Part shown: positions 20,612-29,762 of the stretch, piece after piece
How the letters are laid out: every line of letters starts with the position of its first letter
How positions within the stretch are numbered: the first letter of the stretch is position 1
Assembly: GCA_012295275.1 (NCBI GenBank)
Contig: CM022678.1
Span: 514,394 to 544,393, forward strand
Direction: 5' to 3'
Length of the DNA: 30,000 nucleotides
Source: Chrysomallon squamiferum
Lineage: Eukaryota > Mollusca > Gastropoda > Neomphalida > Peltospiridae
Program-made: the position numbers and the translations under genes
The notes under the pieces: generated by a model
Databases searched by the model: none
Seen by the model: the letters and a program-made list of their open reading frames with translations, nothing else
What the model was told of the DNA's origin: nothing

Positions 20612-20647
<36 letters not shown>

Positions 20648-20675
20648 TTCATTGTTGCTGTTGTTGTTGTTGTTG
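20610..20675. repeat. (ATT)n and (TTG)n repeats
   Basis: About 12 ATT triplets followed by TTG triplets. Confidence 0.95.
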
Positions 20676-20998
20676 TTACTCTAGTACGCATGGTAATAAT
20701 AGTACAATATAAAATAAGTGATAAGAAAAATCACAAATCATCAGTGTAATATTTTATTCAGTGACGTCATCAAATGAGAGAAATAACAAATGGAAGATAG
20801 CGAAGTGTTTACACGAACAACAAACAGTCTACACAGAACAAACCAGTTTTCTGAGACTACACCAATAAATAACAGTAGAGAATACATGTTTTATATAAAA
20901 TACATGTATACATTGTCACACCACGTAGATAAGGATTGTTTTATATAAAATACACTCACAAATAAATAAAGGAACGAGAAGAGTTTTCGTGTCGAGAG

Positions 20999-21805
20999 AC
21001 ATGTACACATACACATGTACACATACACATACACATACACGTACACATACACATACACATGTATACATACACATACACATGTATACATACACATGTACAC
21101 ATACACATACACATGTACACATACACACACACATGTACACATACACGTACACATACACATACACATGTATACATACATATGTACACTACACATGTACATA
21201 TACACATATACATATACACATACACATACACATACACAAACACATGTACACATGCACATACACATGTACACATGCACATACACATCTACATATACACATA
21301 TACACATACACATATACATATACACATACACATACACATGTATACATACACATGTATACATACACATACACATGTACACATACACATACACATGTACACA
21401 TACACATACACATACACTACACATGTACATATACACATATACATATACACATATACATATACACATACACATACACATCTACACATGCACATGAACATGT
21501 ACACATACACATATACATATACACATATACACATACACATACACATGTACACATGCACATACACATGTACACTACACACGTACACATATACATACACATA
21601 CACATGTACACATACACATACACATGTACACTACACATGTACACATACACATGTACACACACATATACACACATGTACACTACACATGTACATATACACA
21701 TGTACACATACACATATACACATACACATATACACTACACATGTACATATACACATATACACATACACATATACACTACACATGTACATATACACATGTA
21801 CACAG
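20999..21805. repeat. ~800-bp ACACAT/GTAC repeat, alternating purine-pyrimidine
   Basis: Tandem ACATACACATGTACAC-type modules with almost strict purine-pyrimidine alternation, broken only at rare CT steps such as GTACACTACAC and CACATCTACA. This composition is prone to Z-DNA formation. ATGTACAT and CATGTACATG palindromes recur. Open frames on both strands are repeat artefacts. Confidence 0.95.
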
Positions 21806-22219
21806 AATTAAGTGCATCGAATCTTCAACACATATACGGTTCAAGAGAAATAAAATGTGCTTTCAAACATTTAATAAACAGAGAAAGTCCTGAGATTTTA
21901 ATTGAATGACCACATTTCATTGTAATAATAAATAAATAAATAAACAGAGTACAAGCTATGAATATTAAAGAATACACCTAATACAGGATGAAGTGATCAA
22001 CATTTTGTGAGTGAAGAGAAAACATGTCTGGTTGCATCAGTAATTTCGTGTGCACTAATCTGAAACAGTCACACAGTTACATATGTTCACAGTCGCCAAT
22101 CAGCTGCCATTTCCTCACCACGTCATCTACTGCATCATTTCCGGTTCGGTAAACATCTCAAAACGAGGCCGCTGGACGCAAAAAAACAGTGAATGAATAA
22201 GAAACCATAAACAGATACA
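21806..22219. other. Region downstream of the calmodulin-like stop codon
   Basis: Probably 3' UTR and flank of the calmodulin-like gene (minus strand). Contains a short AAAT run at about 21925-21945. No clear minus-strand AATAAA signal near the stop was identified, so the transcript end cannot be placed. Confidence 0.4.
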
Positions 22220-22254
22220 TCAAGTCGCTAAATTCTGTATCGCCCGCACCACAT
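22220..22254 (-). CDS. Calmodulin-like gene, exon 5 (C-terminal tail and stop)
   Basis: Acceptor TATTTCAG directly after a (TTA)n tract, then AT plus eleven codons: completes D, then VVRAIQNLAT and TGA. It corresponds to the EEFVQMMTAK tail of calmodulin. Phase 1 entry agrees with exon 4. Confidence 0.8.
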
Positions 22255-22258
22255 CTGA

Positions 22259-22316
<58 letters not shown>

Positions 22317-22348
22317 GCAACAACAACAATAACAAAAATTATATATAA

Positions 22349-22426
<78 letters not shown>

Positions 22427-23187
22427 GTATGGTATGTATGTATGTATGTGTGTGTATATATATAAATACCTTTGTATTCTATAAAACACTGCCCTCTTTC
22501 TTCATATACCTTTATATTCTATAAAACACTGCCCCTCTTTCTTCATATACCTTTATATTCTATAAAACACTGCCCTCTGTCTTCATATACCTTTATATTC
22601 TATAAAACACTGCCCCTCTTTCTTCATATACCTTTATATTCTATAAAACACTGCCCCTCTTTCTTCATATACCTTTATATTCTATAAAACACTGCCCCTC
22701 TTTCTTGGCACACTTAATGAGATCTTCCACTTCGTCTGACGTCATCCGTTCGCCCATTGTTGTCATGAATCGACGGAACTCGTCGATGTCAATTCGGCCG
22801 TTTCCGTTACGGTCCAGCACCTGGAATGCAGCATGAATGTCGTCCTCCTCGTCATAGCCGATGAACGTGCAGCCTCTGCGCGCTATGTAGCGTTCTACAT
22901 CCGCCAGAGAAATAGTTCCCCTGCCTATAATTCAATATTGTAGTTTACACTTAGTGTCGTCACAAACATATATTTAATTATTTAAATTATCTAATAAATT
23001 AGTTTTTACCTATTACGACACAAAATGATTATTAAGAAATGCTTTGAGTTTATGACAAAAATATGACTCAGTTTTGTAGACAAGTGAAGAGAGGACATTA
23101 TTTGTAAATATACGATTATTTACTTATTCGTACGTTCGTCAGTGTGTGTACATTGAGAGATAAACGTGTTATTGCCCATGTTGTGTA

Positions 23188-23234
<47 letters not shown>

Positions 23235-23498
23235 CAGGCAGGTATACAGGTAGGTACGTAGGTTATGTATATATATTTTGATGTGTATGTTACCTGTATA
23301 TACGTTTTTATCTGTGTGAGTAGACATTTACTAACACATTAGTGAACTGTCGAGGTATAAGAAATATTTCTGAGTCATGAAATAAGTTCACAAAAGCACA
23401 AAAGCACAGCCTGTTACCTGTGAAAAGAAAACTGAATCCCGCTGTTAAACGATTGAATCGATCAGACGACTAAAACATATTTGTTTAATCATTTCTTT

Positions 23499-23582
<84 letters not shown>

Positions 23583-24503
23583 ATGTGAATATTTGTATTG
23601 ATTTGACTCACACACACACATTAAATATATAGAGACATATACGTATACGTATGCATATACATAATACATACATATATATATATCTATATATACATACATA
23701 TATATACATAATACATACATCTATATATATCTATATATATATATATATGTGCATGTGTATACTTATGTCTCTATATATTTAATGTGTGTGTTAGTCAAAT
23801 CAATACAACTATTCACATGTAATAATTGAGACAAACACTGTGACTGTTTTATTTGATTAATGACTCAGCCTCAGATTTCTTATTCTGCTTGACCTGCACA
23901 TCTTTTACCTTAATTACTTCTGTAAGAAATCTACACACAACTCAACGAATAACATACTGAACATGTTTAATAGATTAAAGATGTCTTCATAACCGAGAGA
24001 ACTGAGATATTTCTGATGGTGATTACAGTTTTAGATGTAGTAAATATATTAACTATAAATCATAGAACAGTAGATAAATAGTTGTAATAAACGTCAGTGT
24101 CAGAAGATTCTCTTATAGAATACAGTTTTAGATGTTAAAATATTTCATAGTAATAATAAACTGAGATATTTCTAATAATGATTACAGTTTGAAAAGTAGT
24201 AAATATTTTACTATGTACACTATATACTAATTACAAACTGAGATATCTGTAATACTGATTAATGTCACGTTCTGGGTTTTTTCCTCTGTGATGTTGGAAA
24301 TGAGCTGTGGAGAAAGTTTTATTTGTTTTCACGTTTTCTCTTAATGACTTCGTGACTCTGCAGATTTTAACATTTGAGATTTTTCTCCTCATTCGTGTCT
24401 CTCAGTTTTCAGTCACTGGTCAAATACTCGCTTCTCTGTTTGTAGGGACGTGTCAAATATTAGCATTGTATTAGTTTTCATTATTCAAATATTATTATTG
24501 TTT

Positions 24504-24578
<75 letters not shown>

Positions 24579-25453
24579 TATTATTATCATCATCCTCATC
24601 ATCAGAGTCATGATCATTAGTATCATTACATCACCATTACGACTATCATCATTATCATCATTAATTTCTTCATCATCACTGTTATCATCATTTAATTCAC
24701 GTGTATTAACACAAACCTTTGGAAACTTCCAGTTCACGCCTGGCTTCTTCCAGGTCTCGCTCTGACGGGTTCATTCCCAGGGACCTCAGCAGTCCGCCCA
24801 AGTCTCGCACGTGAATCCGTCCTTTCCCGGCTTTCTCAAACAGACCGAACGCCTCTCGCAGTTCTGTAACGTGCAAGTAAATTCACTCAGTTCTCGTTAC
24901 AATGTCAGACTAATGTAACGTTTCAGCTCATCTAAAGGACACTGGTATTTAAAACTGTTTTCTGTGTGAGTGATTTAAAGTGACATAGCTACAAGATAAT
25001 TCTCTTTACGTCGCTCTAATGACGTCTGTTTGTCAAACTAATCAAGTTGTTTTCTATCTCATAAACAAATACGTAACTAGTCAGTTTGTTTGCGCAATTA
25101 TCTGTAGTTGAAAATCTCATAGAAACGATTTAAAAATTGATTTGTAACAAATAACAAAGGCTAGGATTGCCTTTTCTTACAAAATAAATAATAATAATAA
25201 TAAGAATAAGAATAATAAGAATAATAATAATAAGAATAATAATAATAATAATAATAATAAGAAGAAGAAGAAGAAGAAGAAAAATATTTATGTTTAGAAA
25301 GGGAAAAAACGAGCACATCTAAATTTTAATATGCATGTCATTAAATATTAATACCTGATTTCTGCTCCTCTGTTAATTCTATTTCTTTGTCACATTCCTG
25401 AACCTGTAAAACAGAAAATAATAATAATAAAATTAATAATAATAATAATAATA

Positions 25454-25531
<78 letters not shown>

Positions 25532-26121
25532 GTTATAATAAATAAATAAACGAATAAAAGAATTAATTAATTAATTAAATGTGAAACTGTTTGTTACAAT
25601 GTAACCATGGAAATATAAACTGAGTAAAATAAAATTAATATTAACAAGACTTTCACTTTAGTTTACGACATTGACATGAACTGTTTCCGTAATTTGTTCA
25701 CTAAACAATTTTTTTAATTTATTTATTTATAATATATATTTTGAGTTTTGTCTTTTCAGACATTTAACAAATTTCATGCTAGCTCTATTTGAAATTGTTA
25801 CAAAAAGAACGTATTGTATGATATTTTGCTGTTTAAACTATCAACATAGTTCACTTTCTTAAAGCTTCCTCTACACGTTACAACTTGAAATAATAAAAAA
25901 TTTGCGCGGTTTTAAGGTTCGTTCACGCTGTGCGATTGGCGGAAACAGTAACTGCTCGTATAAAAACAGCCACGTGAACACGTGTTGTCACAGACATCCT
26001 GACAACAGTGCCTAACACAAACACAACAGAAATTAAAAATAAATAATAATAATAATAATAAAAAAGTCTAAGAAACATCATCTGTTACCTTTGCAGTGAC
26101 TGCATTTCCTGTTTTATCCAT
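22220..26121 (-). CDS. Calmodulin-like EF-hand protein (171 aa, five coding exons)
   Basis: Exons 26089-26121, 25355-25403, 24717-24863, 22673-22924 and 22220-22254 have consistent phases and sum to 516 nt. The product matches calmodulin across its length: ELTEEQKSELREAF (calmodulin QLTEEQIAEFKEAF), then four EF-hand positions and a short tail. Loops at residues 37-48, 74-85 and 149-160 lack most acidic ligands; only loop 3 (114-125, DRNGNGRIDIDE) is canonical. An extra N-terminal stretch of about 20 residues precedes the usual start. It is probably a cytosolic calcium-binding or regulatory protein with about one working calcium site; the partner is unknown. Introns 2-4 carry many simple repeats and a foldback element. 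It could also be called a troponin-C-like or calmodulin-like protein; orthology is not resolved. Confidence 0.85.
22258..22316. repeat. (AAT)n repeat at exon 5 acceptor
   Basis: About 19 AAT triplets. On the gene strand this is TTA repeat occupying the polypyrimidine-tract position of exon 5. Confidence 0.95.
22350..22450. repeat. (AT)n with (GTAT)n
   Basis: About 60 bp of AT followed by GTAT repeats in intron 4 of the calmodulin-like gene. Confidence 0.95.
22469..22706. repeat. 40/41-bp minisatellite containing the exon 4 splice donor
   Basis: Six copies of CCTTTATATTCTATAAAACA followed by CTGCCC(C)TCTTTCTTCATATA, of 40, 41, 40, 41, 41 bp plus a last partial copy. The last copy (22672-22706) is the genuine end of exon 4 and its donor; the other five are extra copies within intron 4. 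On the gene strand each carries the terminal codons and the same AAAG|GTATAT donor, so the intron starts with a series of potential donors. Confidence 0.95.
22673..22924 (-). CDS. Calmodulin-like gene, exon 4 (EF-hands 2-4)
   Basis: Acceptor AATTATAG, donor AAAG|GTATAT, 252 nt, phase 1 to 1. Contains degenerate EF2 (RGTISLADV), canonical EF3 (DRNGNGRIDIDEF), the linker FMTTMGERMTSDEV and degenerate EF4 (AKKEGQCFIEYK). The alternative acceptor four bases downstream would introduce an early stop, so the first is chosen. The exon end and donor are the seed of the adjacent minisatellite. Confidence 0.88.
23190..23233. repeat. (AT)n microsatellite
   Basis: About 44 bp of AT in intron 3 of the calmodulin-like gene. 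Confidence 0.95.
23503..23580. repeat. (TC)n microsatellite
   Basis: About 76 bp of TC, abutting the left arm of the foldback element. A homopurine-homopyrimidine mirror tract of this kind can adopt triplex structure. Confidence 0.97.
23582..23819. mobile_element. Foldback/MITE-like element with ~65-bp inverted arms
   Basis: Left arm CATGTGAATATTTGTATTGA, then TTTGACTCACACA...CATTAAATATATAGAGACATA; the right arm is its reverse complement (TATGTCTCTATATATTTAATG...AGTCAAATCAATACAACTATTCACATG) with a few mismatches and one or two CA-unit length differences. The spacer is about 110 bp of AT-rich sequence. It has no coding capacity. It lies in intron 3. No clear target-site duplication could be fixed because the left flank is the TC microsatellite. 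Confidence 0.75.
23998..24262. repeat. Degenerate AACTGAGATATTTCT repeat
   Basis: Three imperfect copies of AACTGAGATATTTCTGATGG followed by TGATTACAGTTTTAGATGTAG at about 23999, 24161 and 24236 (the last is short), plus an isolated ACAGTTTTAGATGT at about 24122. Intronic. Confidence 0.7.
24502..24605. repeat. (ATT)n repeat
   Basis: About 85 bp of ATT followed by ATC triplets in intron 3, beyond the exon 3 donor. Confidence 0.95.
24717..24863 (-). CDS. Calmodulin-like gene, exon 3 (EF-hand 1 and linker)
   Basis: Acceptor GTTACAG, donor AAAG|GTTTGT, 147 nt, phase 1 to 1. Encodes LREAFGLFEKAGKGRI, then HVRDLGGLLRSLGMNPSE, a clear calmodulin EF-hand 1 with the loop positions changed to E-K-A-G-K-G, so calcium binding there is unlikely. 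Confidence 0.88.
25185..25282. repeat. AAT/AAG trinucleotide repeat
   Basis: About 95 bp of AAT mixed with and ending in AAG triplets, in intron 2. Confidence 0.95.
25355..25403 (-). CDS. Calmodulin-like gene, exon 2
   Basis: Acceptor TTTTACAG, donor TCAG|GTATTA, 49 nt, phase 0 to 1. Encodes VQECDKEIELTEEQKS, whose LTEEQ motif matches the calmodulin N-terminus. An AAT/ATT repeat lies close upstream of the acceptor. Confidence 0.85.
25416..25532. repeat. (AAT)n(ATT)n inverted trinucleotide repeat
   Basis: About 35 bp of AAT triplets followed by about 85 bp of ATT triplets. The two halves are complementary and could form a long hairpin. It begins about 12 bp from the exon 2 acceptor. Confidence 0.93.
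26089..26121 (-). CDS. Calmodulin-like gene, coding exon 1
   Basis: ATG to AAG|GTAACA, 11 codons (MDKTGNAVTAK), phase 0. ATG context GTCATGG, with an in-frame TAA just upstream. It follows a CpG-rich stretch (about 26195-26280) that resembles a promoter region. Confidence 0.78.
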
Positions 26122-26154
26122 GACTTAGTCTAACACAGATGTAAGTAACGTCTG

Positions 26155-26290
26155 TCTGTCTGTCTGTCTGTCTGCGACTGTTTCACGTCTGTCGTCTACG
26201 CTGCATCCGGAACCAGACTCGGTTTCGCGCGACGGTTCGCGGAGAAGAGGAGCAGAAGTCTCACAGCGCGGCGCGTTTTAATTTCCCAGC
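26155..26290 (-). promoter_or_regulatory. CpG-rich candidate promoter/5' UTR of the calmodulin-like gene
   Basis: Immediately upstream of the exon 1 ATG. Contains a short (TGTC)n run and a GC-rich stretch (TTTCGCGCGACGGTTCGCGG and CACAGCGCGGCGCG) that stands out in an AT-rich region. A TTAAAA sequence on the gene strand near 26277 is a weak TATA-like candidate. Placement is inferred only. Confidence 0.35.
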
Positions 26291-26544
26291 AGAGCAAATC
26301 TCGTGTTTGACTGGTTCAATCCGAGTCTTACTGCTGTTACCGCAACACTTGTACTGAGTACAACTTCATTACGACTTACACTATTTATTTAATAACAAGA
26401 AGAAGAAGAAGAAGAAATGATAATAATAATAATAGTTATTATTATTATTATTAATGATATAGTAATAGTAAGTTACTTAGTTACGTACCTTTGGAATCTG
26501 TAAAATATTTTTTATGACGTCAACAGTAATGTGGCGTATATATA

Positions 26545-26546
<2 letters not shown>

Positions 26547-26628
<82 letters not shown>
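26547..26628. repeat. (GT)n microsatellite
   Basis: About 80 bp of pure GT. Confidence 0.98.
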
Positions 26629-26837
26629 CGTCAGTTATTACTTCCTGATAAACAAACAAACTGGAATGAACGTACTGATATATAACGTAAATTGTTTTAT
26701 TTATATTTTCGTTGTTGATCTTATTTTTATAAAAATCGTGTTCATGTTGTCGTTGTCAATGTTGTTGTTATGGGGCAACTTTTCTCTTTTTTGTTTTTTT
26801 TTAAATTTTTTATCATGTCATCTTATAAATGATTTCG

Positions 26838-26902
26838 TGTGTGTGTTTATGTGTGTATGAGTCTGTTTGTCTGTGTGTGTGCGTGTGTGTGTGTGTGTGT
26901 AA
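26838..26902. repeat. TG-rich tract
   Basis: Imperfect GTGTGT tract of about 60 bp. Confidence 0.9.
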
Positions 26903-27029
26903 GTTTCTTCCTACGGTCATGTCTTATTGTTACAATGGCGTAGTCGTTGCTGATGCTGTTCAAGTTACCATTATTATTAAAACTTCCCCTTTGATCAATT
27001 ATTAGCCAAACAAGCTGGACGCGTTTGAG

Positions 27030-27360
27030 CGGCCTACATGTGTACGCCGGCACACACTTTAATCTGGCGGAATGACAGATCGATTGACGACGTCAGTATT
27101 CCCCAGCTCGACGTTTCTCTGTCAAAGAAAACACAGTGAGCTCTGTGTGATTGGATCAAAGCGACGTATGCCTATATTTGATTAACTCGGAGCCGCGAGC
27201 GAGCTCCACGCGGTAAGAAAGCTGGACGAAGACCTCGCTTTACGTGATTGCTTGCCTCGTTCTGATTTAAAAGATTATCATCCTCTGATTGGTCGGTAAA
27301 ACTAAAACTGAGAAACAATCTCGTGAGACTGCGATCTATCTGTGCTTCGAGTTTTAAATA
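27030..27360. other. Higher-complexity, CpG-containing region between the two candidate first exons
   Basis: About 330 bp with little simple repeat and elevated CpG, including GAGCCGCGAGCGAGCTCCACG, and ATTGG (inverted CCAAT) motifs at about 27150 and 27288. It could be regulatory sequence. No open frame with recognisable features was found. Confidence 0.35.
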
Positions 27361-27474
27361 AATAAATAAACAAGAAAATTAATTACCTAGAACAAAGATA
27401 ATGCTAATGTTGATAGTTATAATATGCAAGATAATTGAATCTCGTTAAATAACGATGATAATGATGATAATGAC

Positions 27475-27660
27475 AACATTGATAGATGACAAAGTGTTGA
27501 GATATCACTGATACTTAACATGTTTATACTGTTTTGAAATGTGTTTTTCTGTCACAAAGTATGTTTATCAGTGACAAAGTGTTGAGATATCACTGATACT
27601 TAACATGTTTTGAAATGTGTTCTCAGTGACAAAGTGTGTGATATATCACTGTTAATGCTA
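27475..27660. repeat. Direct repeat GACAAAGTGTTGAGATATCA
   Basis: The module GACAAAGTGTTGAGATATCA followed by CTGATACTTAACATG occurs at about 27488 and 27573, with a third partial copy at about 27628. Confidence 0.85.
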
Positions 27661-28110
27661 TTTTGCACGTAAAATCAAAGAACATAAAATGAGTAGAAGA
27701 ATAAACACAGAACTAGTTAACTGTGTGCTGTGTTAATTATAAAATGTACAAATCAGTTTACTTTAATCTGCTCATCATACAAATGTGTCACAAACACACA
27801 GAGAAATGTACATATACATATACACTAACAAATATCTCTCTCTCTCTGACGACAACTAATAAATGATATATGATTGTCTATATGTGTGTGTGTCACTATG
27901 ATGGATGTTTCCTAACTAAAATTAATATTTAATACGAAGATCTGTAAAGTAGTTATTCACTCAGGGACATCTTGTATTTCAAACAGTAAAATTCAGCGTG
28001 TACTGACTTTTTAGTCTTATACAAACTATTTTTAACCTGTTGTTCGATATTCTCTACAAATAGGCGCAGATGTTTGTAACGTGCTAGGCGAACCTGCTAT
28101 ATCAGTTATC
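27660..28110. other. AT-rich spacer, nothing recognised
   Basis: No repeats of note apart from a short CT run at about 27834 and no convincing frame. Confidence 0.45.
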
Positions 28111-28111
28111 T

Positions 28112-28272
28112 TAAACACACACATACACAGTCATACAGACACATACACACACAGACACACACATACACAGTTACACACATACACACACCGTCACACACAG
28201 ATACACACACAGGCACACACACAGATACACACACAGACACACACATACACAGTTACACGCATACACACACAG

Positions 28273-28313
<41 letters not shown>

Positions 28314-28535
28314 GTCACACACAGATACACACACAGGCACACACACAGATACACACACCGCCACACACATACACACACCCACACACACACATACATACAC
28401 ACACCGACACACACATACACACACCGCCACACATATACACACACCCACACACACACACAATACACACACCGCACACACACAGATACACACACAGACACAC
28501 ACACACATGCACTCACACAGTTACAAACACACACA
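28112..28535. repeat. CA-rich low-complexity tract
   Basis: About 420 bp of ACACACATACACAC and ACACAGATACACAC modules, with a pure CA run at about 28276-28312. H/T-rich plus-strand and C/V-rich minus-strand frames are artefacts. Confidence 0.95.
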
Positions 28536-28737
28536 AATATACACATACAAACATGCACATAAACACGCATTCTCATGCATATTCAGTCATAAAATTATTA
28601 TCAACAACATCGTCTTCTTTATTAATATTGTTGTTGTTGTTGTTGTTATTATTACTATTTCGTCGTCATCATCGTTGTTGTCACTGTCTTACTTCATGTT
28701 GTTACTGCTTGTTGCTGTGTTAATAATCAGTACTTTG

Positions 28738-28822
28738 TTAAATAGTATTAGGTTAATTTATGTAATTAGGTTAATTTATGTAATTAGGTTAATTTATGTA
28801 ATTAGGTTAATTTAAGTAATTA
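28738..28822. repeat. 18-bp tandem repeat, ~4.5 copies
   Basis: Four near-perfect copies of TAGGTTAATTTATGTAAT. Confidence 0.95.
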
Positions 28823-28948
28823 GTTTCTTCTGTTACTGAGTCACTGTTATAATGAGATTACTGAAAAATAAAAATAATCCTATTTCTTAAAATAATCGGA
28901 AAAAAATTCAATAATCTTTACGTACTGGTTTTCAGTCATCTTTTTGTA

Positions 28949-28949
<1 letters not shown>

Positions 28950-29014
<65 letters not shown>

Positions 29015-29110
29015 TTTTGTTGTTGTTGTTGTTGTTGTTATCATTATTAATATTATTAATATTATTATTGTTGTTGTTGTTACTGATATTGTTTTTACTA
29101 TTATTACTGT

Positions 29111-29145
<35 letters not shown>

Positions 29146-29278
29146 TTATTATTACCATCATCGTTATCAGTATTATTATTATTGTTATTACTATTATAAT
29201 TATTATTAATATTATTATTACTATTATTATTGTTACTATTATTACTATTATTATTGTTGTTGTTGTTGTTGTTGTTAC
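28950..29278. repeat. ATT/GTT/TAC trinucleotide repeat complex
   Basis: ATT, TTG and ACT triplet tracts in succession over about 330 bp, ending five or six bases from the splice donor of the candidate first exon at 29286. Many L/V/I-rich or N-rich frames are artefacts. Confidence 0.95.
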
Positions 29279-29285
29279 AACTCAC

Positions 29286-29357
29286 CTCTTCAATGTCAGA
29301 TTCACTTTCTCTACTTGAACTTCCCGCGCTGTTCCACAAGAGACGAATTCGTTTCAT
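29286..29357 (-). CDS. Candidate first coding exon (possible alternative start of the calmodulin-like gene)
   Basis: ATG followed by 24 codons of complex sequence (MKRIRLLWNSAGSSS, then RESESDIEE), ending in phase 0 at a strong GAG|GTGAGT donor, directly followed on the gene strand by an AAC repeat. The next recognisable phase-0 acceptor downstream on the same strand is exon 2 of the calmodulin-like gene at 25403, which would give a 184-residue isoform with a different acidic/serine-rich N-terminus. The linkage is inferred from phase and order. It could instead belong to another gene whose later exons were not recognised. Confidence 0.5.
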
Positions 29358-29394
29358 TCTTTACCGGTTTTGTTTTCTTCTTGTATCACCTCAT

Positions 29395-29520
29395 AAACAC
29401 GTCTTTTAGCAAGTACCACCAACACAGAGTTAGTACCAACACTTAGTGTAGCTATTACCAACACAGAGTTAGTACCAACTATTACCAACGCACACTTCAA
29501 CTATTACGAACGTTCACAAC
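29395..29520. repeat. Short ACCAACACAGAGTTAGTACCA repeat
   Basis: Two copies of AACACAGAGTTAGTACCAAC (about 29418 and 29459), with related ACCAACAC/ACTATTACCAAC pieces around them. Confidence 0.75.
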
Positions 29521-29657
29521 ATGTAATGTTTCACCTCTTCTCTCACTACGTTTTGTTCCAACTATCGCCAATAAAATTATCCTACAACTGTTGACACAAA
29601 ACTATTGTTGTTGTTGTTGTTGTTGTTAACCAGCAACACGAATGTTCTCTTACAGGA

Positions 29658-29762
29658 CAAATGTGCACCTACCAGAACGACTGGAGATTTGTACCAAACA
29701 GCACAACACTTAACTACAGCACGTATCACAGACACGACAATTACTGTGTCCGCTCATACATC
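29658..29762 (+). CDS. Candidate terminal exon of an unknown gene (low confidence)
   Basis: After a pyrimidine-rich TGTTCTCTTACAG that could be a splice acceptor, one frame gives GQMCTYQNDWRFVPNS, then TTLNYSTYHRHDNYCVRS, then YI and a TGA stop. The aromatic and cysteine content and two N-glycosylation-type sequons (NST, NYS) look more protein-like than the surrounding frames. No upstream plus-strand exon, poly-A signal or known family is recognised. It may be chance. Confidence 0.22.

Noticed and set aside
20989-21909. 306-codon plus-strand H/T/Y-rich open frame
   Set aside because: It is translation of the ACACAT repeat; equivalent frames exist on both strands.
26305-26330. tRNA gene suggested by GGTTCAATCC
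   Set aside because: The B-box-like match is imperfect and no A box or cloverleaf pairing is seen around it.
28081-28815. 244-codon plus-strand frame
   Set aside because: It consists of CA repeat translation followed by ATT/GTT and 18-bp repeat translation, with no domain.
28738-28822. Telomere-like repeat (TTAGG within the 18-bp unit)
   Set aside because: The unit is 18 bp with a single TTAGG-like core, not a telomeric hexamer array.
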